From an uncultured beta proteobacterium (GTDB lineage Bacteria > Pseudomonadota > Gammaproteobacteria > Burkholderiales > Burkholderiaceae_C), in NCBI GenBank assembly GCA_903920405.1, contig CAIXMC010000083.1, positions 1 through 8,823 of the forward strand: a stretch of DNA of 8,823 bases, in the 5' to 3' direction. The notes below the pieces were generated by a model. It had not been told where the DNA came from. It searched no databases and worked only from the letters and a program-made list of their open reading frames with translations. Each line of letters opens with the position of its first letter. Position 1 is the stretch's first letter. Below are positions 1 to 7,313 of the stretch, one piece after another. A program made the position numbers and the translations under genes.

Positions 1-43
1 CATACGGACCCATTTCACTACAAAAAAAGTTCCAGCTGTTGCA

Positions 44-164
44 CTAGCAGCCTGTCGGACTTGATTGGTAAGTTATTGATTTATAAAAATAATTATAAAT
101 TTACACAAATGAGAAAATCCTTAAAAATCAATTTGTTATACCTTCAAGTCCGACAGGCTGCTAG
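44..164. mobile_element. Small non-autonomous inverted-repeat element (MITE-like), upstream of pilU
   Basis: A perfect 21-bp inverted repeat lies at 44-64 and 144-164 (left arm begins CTAGCAGCCTGTCGG). It flanks 79 bp of very AT-rich DNA with no reading frame. The outermost four bases are CTAG on both sides. CTAG is its own reverse complement, so it could be a 4-bp target duplication around 17-bp terminal repeats (48-64, 144-160) or simply the tip of a longer repeat. Inside the arms a weaker similarity continues (GGTAA...ATTGATTT on the left against its complement on the right). The sharp composition change against the surrounding GC-richer DNA supports an inserted unit. No transposase is present, so any mobility would depend on a related IS elsewhere. 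A transcription terminator is possible for the outer arms, but the 79-base loop makes this less likely. Confidence 0.7.
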
Positions 165-307
165 GAATTTTTGATAAGCAGCTCTCTTGGGACGAACTCT
201 TTATGATACCTATGACAGCATAACAAAATCCCATTCAACTGAACCAGTGCCAACCTGTCAGAACGAACCCCCAACGCCTGATCTTCAACGGACATTCCAA
301 CACATCA

Positions 308-1483
308 ATGGCCACCATCACCAACAACCCAGGCATGGGCACCATGGAGCGCATCCTGCGTCTGATGTCGGAGAAACGTGCCTCCGATTTGTATTTGTCA
401 GCGCATTCACCGGCATTGCTTCGCATCAATGGCGTTTGCGTTCCCATTAACAGTCAGGTTTTGCCGCCCGATGCGCCACTGAACCTGCTCAAAGAAGTTT
501 TGCCACCTGAACGTATTGAAGAACTCGAAGAGATCAATGAACTGAACATGGGTATATCGTTGGCGGGGGCTGGGCGTTATCGCATCAGTGCGATGCGCCA
601 ACGCGGAACGTTTGCTGCCGTGATTCGCTACATTGCCACCGAAATACCCGCCATGTCCACACTGAGTCTTCCCCCCATATTGGCCGATGTGATGCTGGAA
701 AAACGAGGTTTGGTGCTGATGGTCGGTGCCACCGGTGCTGGCAAAAGTACCACTCTGGCCTCGATGATCGACCATCGCAACGCCAGCATGTCGGGGCATA
801 TTCTGACCATTGAGGACCCTGTTGAGTTTCTTTTCAAAAACAAGCGTTCCATTATCAATCAGCGTGAAGTGGGCACTGACACGCTGTCAGCCCAGGTGGC
901 TTTGAAAAATGCGCTGCGCCAGGCGCCTGACGTGATTTTGATTGGCGAAATTCGTGACCGTGAAACCATGTCTTCAGCGATTGCTTACGCTCAAACCGGA
1001 CATTTGTGCCTAGCCACCATGCACGCCAACAACAGCTACCAGGCGCTGAACCGCGTGTTGAGTTTTTACCCGGTCGAGGTTCGCCCAACCTTGCTCGGTG
1101 ATCTTTCAGCAGCGCTTAAAGCCATTATTTCGCAACGTCTGTTGCGCAACATTGCACAAACACGATCGCCTGCCGTCGAGATCATGATGAACACCAAGCT
1201 GGTGTCTGATTTGATATCCACCGGCGACTTTGCAGGCGTTCAGGAGGCCATGGAAAAGTCCATGGCCGAGGGCAGTCAGACCTTTGAGCAAGACATTGCC
1301 CGCTTGATTGTGGCCGGCATTATTGACCGCAAAGAGGGGCTGGCCAACGCTGACTCTCCCACCAACCTGATGTGGCGTTTGCAAAACGACTTTACGATGC
1401 GCTCCAAACAAACTGTCGTCGTGGATGACGACTTCGACGACCACGCCACTTTCACCGAAATCACACTGGATGTGCCTCAATGA
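308..1483 (+). CDS. pilU: PilU, type IV pilus retraction ATPase (PilT paralogue)
   Basis: 391-residue cytoplasmic hexameric ATPase of the PilT/VirB11 secretion family. PilU works with PilT at the base of the type IV pilus to power retraction (twitching motility, surface sensing, DNA uptake). Visible motifs: Walker A GATGAGKS (140-147), Asp box TIEDPVE (167-173), Walker B LIGEIRD (211-217) with catalytic Glu 214, and His box ATMHANN (236-242). The C-terminal stretch [13 protein letters not shown] followed by [11 protein letters not shown] is typical of PilU rather than PilT, as is the length. ATG 308 is chosen because homology begins almost at once ([19 protein letters not shown]); no strong Shine-Dalgarno precedes it. 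pilT is usually the immediate upstream neighbour, but the 307 bases before this gene contain no pilT, only the inverted-repeat element and a leader with no clear promoter. The stop overlaps the dapE start. Confidence 0.95.
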   Translation: MATITNNPGMGTMERILRLMSEKRASDLYLSAHSPALLRINGVCVPINSQVLPPDAPLNLLKEVLPPERIEELEEINELNMGISLAGAGRYRISAMRQRGTFAAVIRYIATEIPAMSTLSLPPILADVMLEKRGLVLMVGATGAGKSTTLASMIDHRNASMSGHILTIEDPVEFLFKNKRSIINQREVGTDTLSAQVALKNALRQAPDVILIGEIRDRETMSSAIAYAQTGHLCLATMHANNSYQALNRVLSFYPVEVRPTLLGDLSAALKAIISQRLLRNIAQTRSPAVEIMMNTKLVSDLISTGDFAGVQEAMEKSMAEGSQTFEQDIARLIVAGIIDRKEGLANADSPTNLMWRLQNDFTMRSKQTVVVDDDFDDHATFTEITLDVPQ

Positions 1484-2640
1484 CACCCACCCTGGACCTT
1501 GCCCGTCAGTTGATCGCTTGCCCTTCCGTAACCCCTGATGATGGCGGTTGCCAAAAAATAGTGGGTGAAAGACTTTCTCGCATGGGCTTTCAAGTCGAGT
1601 TGAGCATGAGCGGTCCTGCTGATTTCTGTGTGCAAAATTTATGGGCAAAAAGGCCTGGAACGCCCGTCCCATCTGTGCAGGCAGCTTCACAATTGATAGT
1701 ATTTGCAGGCCATACCGATGTGGTGCCCACAGGCCCTGTAGCGCAATGGCACAGCGACCCCTTTACCCCTACCGAGCGCGACGGCCATCTGTATGGACGG
1801 GGAGCATCTGACATGAAAACGTCGATCGCAGCGTTCGTGGTGGCCACTGAAGAATTCATCGCCCAATATCCTGATACGCCGTTGAGCATTGGTTTTTTGC
1901 TCACCAGCGACGAAGAAGGCCCCGCCGTCGATGGCACCATCAAAGTGGTCGAGGCCTTGCAACAACGCGGCGAACGAATGGACTATTGCATCGTGGGCGA
2001 GCCTACGTCCGTCCATCGTTTAGGTGACCAAATCAAAAATGGTCGGCGCGGTACTTTGTGCGGCAAGCTCACCGTCCGCGGCATTCAAGGTCATATTGCA
2101 TACCCCCAACTGGCCAAAAACCCCATCCACTTATTGGCCCCTGCTTTGGCTGAACTGATCACTTTGTCGTGGGATCAGGGCAACGATTTTTTTGAACCTA
2201 CGTCGTGGCAGGTCAGCAACATTCACGCCGGCACGGGTGCTGTCAATGTTATTCCTGGCACGGTGGTGGTTGATTTCAATTTCCGTTTTGGCACGGCCTC
2301 CAGTGTTCGGTCCTTGCAAGCGCGCCTGCAAGCAGTGCTCGACCATCACCGTCTGGACTACGACCTGATCTGGACACTCGGTGGTCTGCCTTTTCTGACC
2401 CCACCCGGCACACTCGTCGATGCTGTTGCAGCAGCCATTCATGCTGAAACGGGCATTCACACAGAACTCACAACCAGCGGCGGCACCAGCGATGCACGTT
2501 TTATTGCCAATATATGCCCTCAAGTGATTGAATTGGGACCGCTGTGTGACAGCATTCACAAAGTCGATGAATCCATCGCCATCGAAGACATTGAGTCACT
2601 GAAAAACATCTACCGGCGTCTTCTAAAAAACCTCACCTGA
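1480..2640 (+). CDS. dapE: DapE, succinyl-diaminopimelate desuccinylase
   Basis: 386-residue M20-family dizinc hydrolase. It removes succinate from N-succinyl-LL-diaminopimelate to give LL-diaminopimelate, for lysine and peptidoglycan synthesis in the cytoplasm. Metal and catalytic residues are all visible: [12 protein letters not shown] with His78 and Asp80, GRGASDMK with metal-bridging Asp111, TSDEEGP with catalytic Glu145 and metal ligand Glu146, VGEPTS with Glu174, the dimerisation-domain GHIAYP (204-209), and the last ligand His360 in DSIHKVDES. The length is normal for DapE. Its ATG overlaps the pilU stop in an ATGA, suggesting translational coupling to pilU although the pathways are unrelated. 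prmB follows after only 9 bases, so the three are probably one transcript. Other M20 enzymes (ArgE) are conceivable but the motif set fits DapE best. Confidence 0.95.
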   Translation: MTPTLDLARQLIACPSVTPDDGGCQKIVGERLSRMGFQVELSMSGPADFCVQNLWAKRPGTPVPSVQAASQLIVFAGHTDVVPTGPVAQWHSDPFTPTERDGHLYGRGASDMKTSIAAFVVATEEFIAQYPDTPLSIGFLLTSDEEGPAVDGTIKVVEALQQRGERMDYCIVGEPTSVHRLGDQIKNGRRGTLCGKLTVRGIQGHIAYPQLAKNPIHLLAPALAELITLSWDQGNDFFEPTSWQVSNIHAGTGAVNVIPGTVVVDFNFRFGTASSVRSLQARLQAVLDHHRLDYDLIWTLGGLPFLTPPGTLVDAVAAAIHAETGIHTELTTSGGTSDARFIANICPQVIELGPLCDSIHKVDESIAIEDIESLKNIYRRLLKNLT

Positions 2641-2649
2641 GACCCCATC

Positions 2650-3570
2650 ATGCCACCCACCCCCCTCACCCTTTCGCAATGCGTCACACGGGCTGCTGCA
2701 AAGTTGACGGCTGCTGGCGTGGTTTTTGGTCACGGCGCGACCTGTGCGTTTGACGAGGCCGCCTGGCTGGTTTTGTGGAAGATCGGCCTCCCCCTGGATA
2801 CCTCGTTGTTGGCCGAAGATGAATCATCAAATCGGCCTGTCACCCGCGCCGAACAAGCGCAGGTAGCTGCACTTATTGAAGCACGCATCAGCACCCGCAA
2901 GCCCACTGCCTACCTGACCCAGGAGGCCTGGCTGCAAGGTGTGGCGTTTTATGTGGATGAACGCACCCTTGTGCCACGCTCACTGATTGCCGAGGTGTTG
3001 ATGGAAGGCAGCCTGGATTATTGGCTCAGTGATGAGGTTCATCGGGTGCTGGACTTGGGAACAGGTTGCGGTAGCCTGGCGGTCCTTGCCGCCATGGTGT
3101 ATCCGGATGTCAAAGTGCAGGCCTCTGACATCAGCGCAGACGCATTGGAAGTGGCACGCATCAACATTGATCGCCACGGCCTGCATGGTCGCGTTGTCTT
3201 GCGCCAATGTGACGGTATTCCAAAAACCGGCAGCCATTACGACCTGATTTTATGCAACCCGCCGTATGTCAACGCCCAGAGCATGAAAACCCTGCCCCCA
3301 GAATACCTGGCAGAGCCTGCGTTGGCACTGGACGGTAACCGAGCAGGCGGCCAGGATGGCATGGACTTTATCCGTCAACTCCTGTCAGATGCCGCCCTGC
3401 AAATGACAAAAGATGCCATTTTGGTGTTGGAAATTGGCCATGAACGCGAACATTTTGAGGCTGCTTTTCCCAAACTTGAAGTGGTGTGGCTTGAAACCAG
3501 CGCGGGTGAGGACCAGGTGCTGCTGGTCACACATGATGCACTCGCTGCATTCCATGCTGCAGCCACCTGA
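2650..3570 (+). CDS. prmB: PrmB, uL3-specific glutamine N5-methyltransferase
   Basis: 306-residue S-adenosylmethionine-dependent class I methyltransferase of the HemK/PrmC-PrmB family. PrmB methylates the side-chain amide of a glutamine in 50S ribosomal protein L3 (uL3), which assists ribosome assembly. Sequence evidence: AdoMet-binding motif I VLDLGTGCGS (133-142), the acidic motif II end ASDISADAL (158-166), and the signature NPPY (203-206) that binds the substrate glutamine amide. A VPRSLIAE segment (108-115) is the form seen in PrmB, where PrmC (release-factor methylase) has a variant. The N-terminal ~100 residues form the usual helical substrate-binding domain. Start ATG 2650 lies 9 bases after dapE, and the spacing implies co-transcription with it. 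PrmC is the alternative, but the overall pattern favours PrmB. Confidence 0.9.
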   Translation: MPPTPLTLSQCVTRAAAKLTAAGVVFGHGATCAFDEAAWLVLWKIGLPLDTSLLAEDESSNRPVTRAEQAQVAALIEARISTRKPTAYLTQEAWLQGVAFYVDERTLVPRSLIAEVLMEGSLDYWLSDEVHRVLDLGTGCGSLAVLAAMVYPDVKVQASDISADALEVARINIDRHGLHGRVVLRQCDGIPKTGSHYDLILCNPPYVNAQSMKTLPPEYLAEPALALDGNRAGGQDGMDFIRQLLSDAALQMTKDAILVLEIGHEREHFEAAFPKLEVVWLETSAGEDQVLLVTHDALAAFHAAAT

Positions 3571-3609
3571 TTGACCACGATTCGTTCAGTCGATATCACC
3601 AGGATGCCC

Positions 3610-4944
3610 ATGACTACCCTCCACATTCACGAACACACCCAAACTCTGGGTTTACAGGCAAAACAGGCTGCAGCCCTTATGGCTAAAGCGTCGGCAGCTA
3701 TTAAAAACAAAGCACTTCGACACTTGGCGACTTTGCTTCGCGCCAATGCAAAAGTGCTACAACTTGAAAATGCCAAAGACCTGGAACGTGCCACAGGCCT
3801 CGATGCACCCCTGTTGGACAGGCTAAAACTCAGCACCCATGCGATTGAAACTTGCGCCCTTGGGTGTGAACAATTGGCAGCCATGCCTGACATCATTGGT
3901 GAAATCACTGCGTTGCGCCAGCAACCCAGCGGCATTCGTGTGGGGCAAATGCGTGTGCCCATCGGCGTGTTTGCCATGATTTTCGAGAGCCGTCCCAATG
4001 TCACGATTGAAGCAGCAAGCCTATGCATCAAAAGCGGCAATGCCTGTATTTTGCGGGGTGGCTCTGAAGCGCTGGACTCGAATAGGGCATTGACTCAACT
4101 GGTGCAGCAGGCTTTACAGATGAGCGGTCTGCCCATGAATGCGGTGCAACTGGTGCAAACCACAGACCGCGAAGCCGTTGGTCACTTGATTACCATGCCG
4201 CAGTATGTGGATGTTGTCATTCCACGCGGTGGCAAGGGCTTGATTGAACGCATCAGCCGTGAGGCCAAAGTGCCGGTCATCAAGCATCTCGATGGCAATT
4301 GCCACACCTATGTGGATGACCCGTGCGACATCAATGAGGCCATCACCATCACAGACAACGCCAAAACCCAAAAATACAGCCCCTGCAATGCCACCGAAAG
4401 TCTGCTGGTGGCACGCGGTATCGCGCATGAATTTTTACCTCGCATGGCCACCGTTTTTGCCAACAAAGGCGTTGAAATGCGGTGCGACCCCGAGGCTTTG
4501 ACCTTGCTGCAAACTTATGAACAAAATAGGCCTCCAAGCCACGCCCATCAAGCGTTGGTAGCTACTCAAAATATAGCAACATTCTTCCCACTGACACCTG
4601 CTACCGAAGCGGATTGGTTCACGGAATACCTTGCTCCCATCATCAGCATCAAAATTGTGGCCGACGTGAACGAGGCCATTGCCCACATCAATCACTATTC
4701 CAGCCACCACACCGATGCCATTTTGACGCGCGACCACCAGCATGCCCAACAGTTTTTGCGAGAGGTTGATTCAGGCAGCGTGATGGTCAATACCAGCACC
4801 CGCTTTGCCGATGGTTTTGAGTATGGTCTGGGGGCCGAAATTGGCATCAGCACCGACAAGTTTCATGCGCGTGGTCCCGTAGGCATGGAAGGCTTGACCT
4901 CGCAGAAATATGTGGTGCTGGGGCAGGGGGAAGTGCGGAGTTGA
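3610..4944 (+). CDS. proA: ProA, gamma-glutamyl phosphate reductase
   Basis: NADPH-dependent aldehyde-dehydrogenase-family enzyme that converts gamma-glutamyl phosphate to glutamate semialdehyde, the second step of proline synthesis. Seen: [15 protein letters not shown] (about 117-131), the glycine-rich segment [12 protein letters not shown], catalytic Cys259 in [32 protein letters not shown], and the conserved C-terminal [27 protein letters not shown] chose ATG 3610 (444 residues) because AGG at 3601-3603 gives a plausible ribosome site and homology starts nearby. ATG 3604 and TTG 3571 are in the same frame but less likely. The protein is longer than usual (about 415-430) because of some 20 extra residues between LLQTYEQ and PATEADW, encoded by a repeat-like segment (separate entry). 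The gene lies 39 bases after prmB and is likely the last gene of the row. Confidence 0.95.
   Translation: MTTLHIHEHTQTLGLQAKQAAALMAKASAAIKNKALRHLATLLRANAKVLQLENAKDLERATGLDAPLLDRLKLSTHAIETCALGCEQLAAMPDIIGEITALRQQPSGIRVGQMRVPIGVFAMIFESRPNVTIEAASLCIKSGNACILRGGSEALDSNRALTQLVQQALQMSGLPMNAVQLVQTTDREAVGHLITMPQYVDVVIPRGGKGLIERISREAKVPVIKHLDGNCHTYVDDPCDINEAITITDNAKTQKYSPCNATESLLVARGIAHEFLPRMATVFANKGVEMRCDPEALTLLQTYEQNRPPSHAHQALVATQNIATFFPLTPATEADWFTEYLAPIISIKIVADVNEAIAHINHYSSHHTDAILTRDHQHAQQFLREVDSGSVMVNTSTRFADGFEYGLGAEIGISTDKFHARGPVGMEGLTSQKYVVLGQGEVRS
4524..4581 (+). repeat. Dispersed-repeat-like segment inserted in frame in proA
   Basis: This stretch has an AT-rich tail (CTACTCAAAATATAGCAAC) unlike the rest of proA and contains an imperfect hairpin (CCAAGC at 4534-4539 against GCGTTGG at 4552-4558). 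It encodes roughly [19 protein letters not shown], residues that the ProA family normally lacks at this position, immediately before the conserved TEADW block. From memory, a short repeat with the pattern GGCCTCCA...AAGCGCTGGTAGCTATCAAAAATATAGCA is scattered through Comamonadaceae genomes, and this segment resembles it closely. That match is recollection, not a search. If correct, the repeat entered the gene without breaking the frame. The exact borders are uncertain by about 10 bases. Confidence 0.55.
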
Positions 4945-4968
4945 ACCTGGATTCCTCAATTGAACGCA

Positions 4969-5502
4969 TCAATGTGAATAGTCGCAAGGATCAAAGATAC
5001 GGTATTGGTTCTTGCCGGCCAGTTTAGCCTGGTACATCGCCATATCTGCTTCACGCATTAACGTCTCTGTGGTTTTGCTTTGTTCGTCTCCATAAAAGCT
5101 GATGCCTATGCTGGCAGAAACCTGTAGGAAAAACGAACCAAATTCAATAGGTTCGGCGGCAGCCACCAGCAGACGATCAAGCAGCGGCAGTGCGTCGGAT
5201 GCATCTGCCAAGTCCACCAAAACCGCCACAAACTCATCTCCACCATTACGCGCCAACGTATCGCCATCCCGCAACGCCTGCCTCATGCGGGTGGAGACAG
5301 CGATCAATACTTGGTCCCCGGCATCATGGCCGTAGGTGTCGTTGATGAATTTAAATCGATCCAAATCAATAAACACAACACCCAGCCATTGTTCACGGCG
5401 CAGTGCATGCATCATGGCCTGGCACAGGCGGTCTGAGAGCATCAGACGGTTGGGCAAATGGGTCAGTGCATCGTAAGTTAGAATACACAAATTATTTATC
5501 AT
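4969..5502 (-). CDS. Free-standing GGDEF domain, C-terminal part of the disrupted diguanylate cyclase
   Basis: 177-residue ORF holding a complete GGDEF domain, which makes cyclic di-GMP from two GTP. Seen: DALTHLPNRLML (11-22), FIDLDRFKFINDTYGHDAGD (44-63) with metal and nucleotide residues, active-site GGDEF at 87-91, and an intact inhibitory I-site RDGD (78-81) exactly five residues before it. The C-terminal SASIGIS and EADMAMYQAK blocks are present. Residues 1-9 (MINNLCILT) are encoded by the terminal repeat and tip of the tnpB element; native sequence begins at Tyr10. The ATG follows the tnpB TGA directly (TGAATG), with a weak GGCGAG about 8 bases upstream, so translation could be coupled to tnpB. 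It has lost its Cache and PAS sensors. It may be active and unregulated, need dimerisation it can no longer get, or be a decaying pseudogene remnant. The gene ends 24 bases from convergent proA, and no terminator is evident between them. Confidence 0.8.
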   Translation of the reverse strand: MINNLCILTYDALTHLPNRLMLSDRLCQAMMHALRREQWLGVVFIDLDRFKFINDTYGHDAGDQVLIAVSTRMRQALRDGDTLARNGGDEFVAVLVDLADASDALPLLDRLLVAAAEPIEFGSFFLQVSASIGISFYGDEQSKTTETLMREADMAMYQAKLAGKNQYRIFDPCDYSH

Positions 5503-5503
5503 T
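5476..5503 (+). repeat. Terminal inverted repeat of the tnpB element, tnpB 3' side
   Basis: 28-bp end beginning AGTTAGAATACACAAATT. It matches the reverse complement of 7286-7313 with five substitutions and no gaps. Its inner base is the last base of the tnpB stop codon (5503-5505), so the whole non-coding region downstream of tnpB is essentially this repeat. The bases 5500-5502 form the ATG of the downstream GGDEF fragment on the minus strand. Confidence 0.88.
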
Positions 5504-5560
5504 CATGTACTCGCCAAGCTACCACGTCCTGGCTTCAATTTGAATATTTTTAATCCTCGA
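5476..5560 (-). ncRNA. Candidate omega-RNA scaffold overlapping the 3' end of tnpB
   Basis: In characterised TnpB systems the guide RNA is made from the 3' end of tnpB through the element's end into flanking DNA. Here the only space is the last tnpB codons plus the 28-bp TIR. The final codons contain a locally GC-rich patch in otherwise AT-rich DNA, with hairpin potential: AAGC/GCTT arms at 5516-5519 and 5532-5535 around a CCA...TGG pair, and an alternative GCCA/TGGC pairing (5513-5516 with 5530-5533). The RNA would then run out at 5475 into the cyclase gene, giving a guide beginning at or just after the TA. Position and structure are inferred by analogy; no conserved scaffold could be compared. 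Confidence 0.3.
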
Positions 5561-7236
5561 TACACCCAATATAGAACGAACTTGCTAGATAGAATTAAAT
5601 TCACTTTAAACGACGGCAATACCTTGCGAATAATATTGTATGCTCCGTTTATATCTGCGTGAATTTTTGACCATCTGCTCTCTATATTGGTTTTGTACAC
5701 ATTCTTTGCTCTAACACCACCATTATCTATTTGCTGTGGATCAGCTTTACCATATATGGATAATGGTGTGTTATTTGCAAAACTTCTCTTGCTTGTGTAC
5801 GATTCCTCAGTCTCAACCAATAATATATTTGCTTCCTCGCATTTATACCTTAACATCTGTATCAGTTTTAAATGTGCTGTTTGATAAAATCTCCTGTTAA
5901 ACACTTTCCCTAATTCAATATCTTCTTTCCAACCTTTGTTCCGTCCGACAACTAAAACCTGAATATTGTTTTTTACTAAAATATCTACAACGCCCTTGCT
6001 TACATCGTGAAGGACATTGTTAATCCAGTCAGACCTGTTATTTAGTAACTCTCGATATTCCTTGTTATTGTATATTGCTTTTTGCAAAATACGAAGCTCA
6101 ATAAATTCAGCCCTTGATAATTTAGAATTATCTTTCTTAGCCTTCTCTTGCAACGCTTGTAATTGTTTTTGCCTGTCAGTTGTTAGTGTAGCTTTTAGCT
6201 TGTCGATCTTGGTATCAAATATATTTATTTTGTTCTCAATCCGTGAATTGGATACAACCACACCATCAGCGCCATTTCCAAAAGCTAGTGAAATGATATT
6301 ATTCAATCCTAAATCAGCACCCGCTATGTTGTTTGTGTTTGGCAGGTTATCTAAATAATAGGCATTTCTTTTATTTTCCTTTAATTCCAACGCTTTAGGA
6401 AGCAAGTCAGACAAAACGCTAGGTGCCAAATCTAACTCTAGCTTAAACACACCTTCGATATAAATTGTTTCAAAACCAATACTACCTTTAGTCACCACGC
6501 GCAACTCGACTAATTCTTTACTGCCGCCAAATAATAGCTTGCTTGCTAGTTTCTTTGATAATTCAAGTATTTCTACTAAATCATATTCAGAAATATCATC
6601 TTTAGCCAATGGAGTCTTTTGATTAAAATCCATGTAAAGATCGCGTTTCTCAATCGTAGGCAAATTTGCACCTAAAGAAGCAACTGGATAAGTAATTGTG
6701 TGTAGTTTACTTTTTTCAAGATAACCTGGCATTTTTGGTCTGCCTGTAAAGTTAGCAGGGGTAGACTTAAATATTTTTAATGCCGCCAACCAGTTCTTAA
6801 AGTTATTAATAATTGTAATTCTAATTTGCTCCGATACTTTAGCAGGCAAAGATGCAAATGGAATAGAGTCTTCATAAGTATAATTACGGAGTATGTGATC
6901 CAAAAGTGAACTATCGAGAATAACCCAAGGCGATTTTGAATTGGAATCTATGAGATCAAATAACTTTGGTTTGTATTCTGGGTCTAACGCTTTCTTAGCT
7001 GATCTATTAGCATTGATGATGTTTATGGAATTATTCACCAACTCAATAACTTGCCTTTGATTCTCATGCAGTTCGGTTTTTAGAACTCCATCGAGAAAGC
7101 AAGACAACAGATTTCTGATAATGAACACACCAATGTTGTATAAGTTCTTTGCCGAAAGCAACTGTGCCTTAAATACATTAATTAACTTAGGATTTCTAAT
7201 CTTAATGCGAGCAGTTCTGTAAATAGGCGTTTTCAT
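5503..7236 (-). CDS. tnpB: TnpB-family RNA-guided nuclease, large, zinc-finger-less, RuvC-II glutamate displaced
   Basis: 577 residues, related to IS200/IS605 OrfB (TnpB), the ancestors of Cas12; members studied cut DNA guided by an omega-RNA. Seen: N-terminal YRTARIKIRN...SAKNLYNIGVFIIR (6-41); NNFKNWLAALKIFK and FTGRPKMPGYLEK (144-175), usual before the RuvC fold; RuvC-I GADLGLNN with Asp308; a lysine-rich helical insert (336-395); RuvC-II region VLVVGRNKGWKED (428-439) without the usual Glu; EESYTSKRSF (477-486); RuvC-III HADINGAYNI with Asp528. The CxxC zinc finger normally between YTSK and RuvC-III is absent. E475, E477 or E478 may serve as the displaced acidic residue, as described for Fanzor and some TnpBs (inference). 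It is longer than common TnpBs (about 350-450). AT-rich base use differs strongly from its neighbours, indicating transfer. Start ATG 7236 fits the promoter and the family N-terminus. Confidence 0.9.
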   Translation of the reverse strand: MKTPIYRTARIKIRNPKLINVFKAQLLSAKNLYNIGVFIIRNLLSCFLDGVLKTELHENQRQVIELVNNSINIINANRSAKKALDPEYKPKLFDLIDSNSKSPWVILDSSLLDHILRNYTYEDSIPFASLPAKVSEQIRITIINNFKNWLAALKIFKSTPANFTGRPKMPGYLEKSKLHTITYPVASLGANLPTIEKRDLYMDFNQKTPLAKDDISEYDLVEILELSKKLASKLLFGGSKELVELRVVTKGSIGFETIYIEGVFKLELDLAPSVLSDLLPKALELKENKRNAYYLDNLPNTNNIAGADLGLNNIISLAFGNGADGVVVSNSRIENKINIFDTKIDKLKATLTTDRQKQLQALQEKAKKDNSKLSRAEFIELRILQKAIYNNKEYRELLNNRSDWINNVLHDVSKGVVDILVKNNIQVLVVGRNKGWKEDIELGKVFNRRFYQTAHLKLIQMLRYKCEEANILLVETEESYTSKRSFANNTPLSIYGKADPQQIDNGGVRAKNVYKTNIESRWSKIHADINGAYNIIRKVLPSFKVNLILSSKFVLYWVYRGLKIFKLKPGRGSLAST

Positions 7237-7242
7237 AATCTA

Positions 7243-7272
7243 AGTATAACACAAAACTGTGTCAAAATGCAA
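7243..7272 (-). promoter_or_regulatory. tnpB promoter, probably giving a leaderless transcript
   Basis: On the minus strand a -10 TATACT (7243-7248) follows a -35-like TTGCAT (7267-7272) at 18 bases. A better -35 match, TTGACA, is nearby but only 11 bases from the -10. The -10 ends just 6 bases before the tnpB ATG, so transcription would begin at or next to the start codon, and no Shine-Dalgarno is visible. The spacer holds a palindrome, ACACA-AAAC-TGTGT at 7249-7262, well placed as an operator site. This is prediction from sequence alone. Confidence 0.5.
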
Positions 7273-7285
7273 ATTATTATCTTGC

Positions 7286-7313
7286 AATGATAAAGAACTT
7301 TTCTATTCTGACT
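7286..7313 (-). repeat. Terminal inverted repeat of the tnpB element, tnpB 5' side
   Basis: 28-bp end which on the minus strand begins AGTCAGAATAGAAAAGTT. It pairs with 5476-5503 (23/28). The first base of the element next to the duplicated TA creates a TAA stop (7313-7315) for the upstream PAS fragment. The tnpB promoter begins about 14 bases inside this repeat. Confidence 0.88.

Larger units (their letters stand above)
5476..7313 (-). mobile_element. TIR-bounded, transposase-less tnpB element with TA target duplication
   Basis: 1838-bp AT-rich unit inserted in the cyclase gene. Its ends are inverted repeats, 5476-5503 and 7286-7313, identical at 23 of 28 positions. The element is bracketed by TA at 5474-5475 and 7314-7315. 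Deleting the unit and one TA rejoins ...ELEHIAR to YDALTHLPNR and restores the cyclase frame, so the borders are supported independently by the host gene. It contains one gene, tnpB, and no tyrosine (TnpA), serine or DDE transposase. TA duplication with TIRs is typical of IS630/Tc1-mariner and some IS5-group elements, which cut with a DDE enzyme. IS200/IS605 and IS607 elements have neither TIRs of this kind nor a duplication. It is probably mobilised in trans by an IS sharing these ends. Confidence 0.88.

Noticed and set aside
170..207. Possible pilU promoter (TTGATA ... TATGAT)
   Set aside because: The spacing is about 25 bases and the alternative pairings are poor. No confident promoter can be called in 165-307.
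187..450. Plus-strand ORF of 87 codons overlapping the start of pilU
   Set aside because: It lies mostly in another frame over the pilU 5' end, is His/Pro-rich without any recognisable domain, and has no ribosome site. It is a shadow.
3571..3609. TTG 3571 or ATG 3604 as the proA start
   Set aside because: Both extend the protein with residues lacking family similarity. ATG 3610 has AGG at suitable spacing. ATG 3604 cannot be fully excluded.
4945..4968. Terminator between convergent proA and the GGDEF fragment
   Set aside because: The 24-base gap shows no stem-loop followed by a T run on either strand.
5687..6358. Plus-strand ORFs inside the tnpB element (65 and 113 codons)
   Set aside because: They are antisense to a well-supported TnpB gene in AT-rich DNA, are low-complexity hydrophobic or Ser-rich, and show no motifs.
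5503..7236. Reading the 577-residue nuclease as a CRISPR Cas12 effector
   Set aside because: There is no CRISPR array, Cas1/Cas2 or repeat series in the window. The N-terminal and FTGRPKMPGY motifs are TnpB-like, and the gene fills a small TIR-bounded element.
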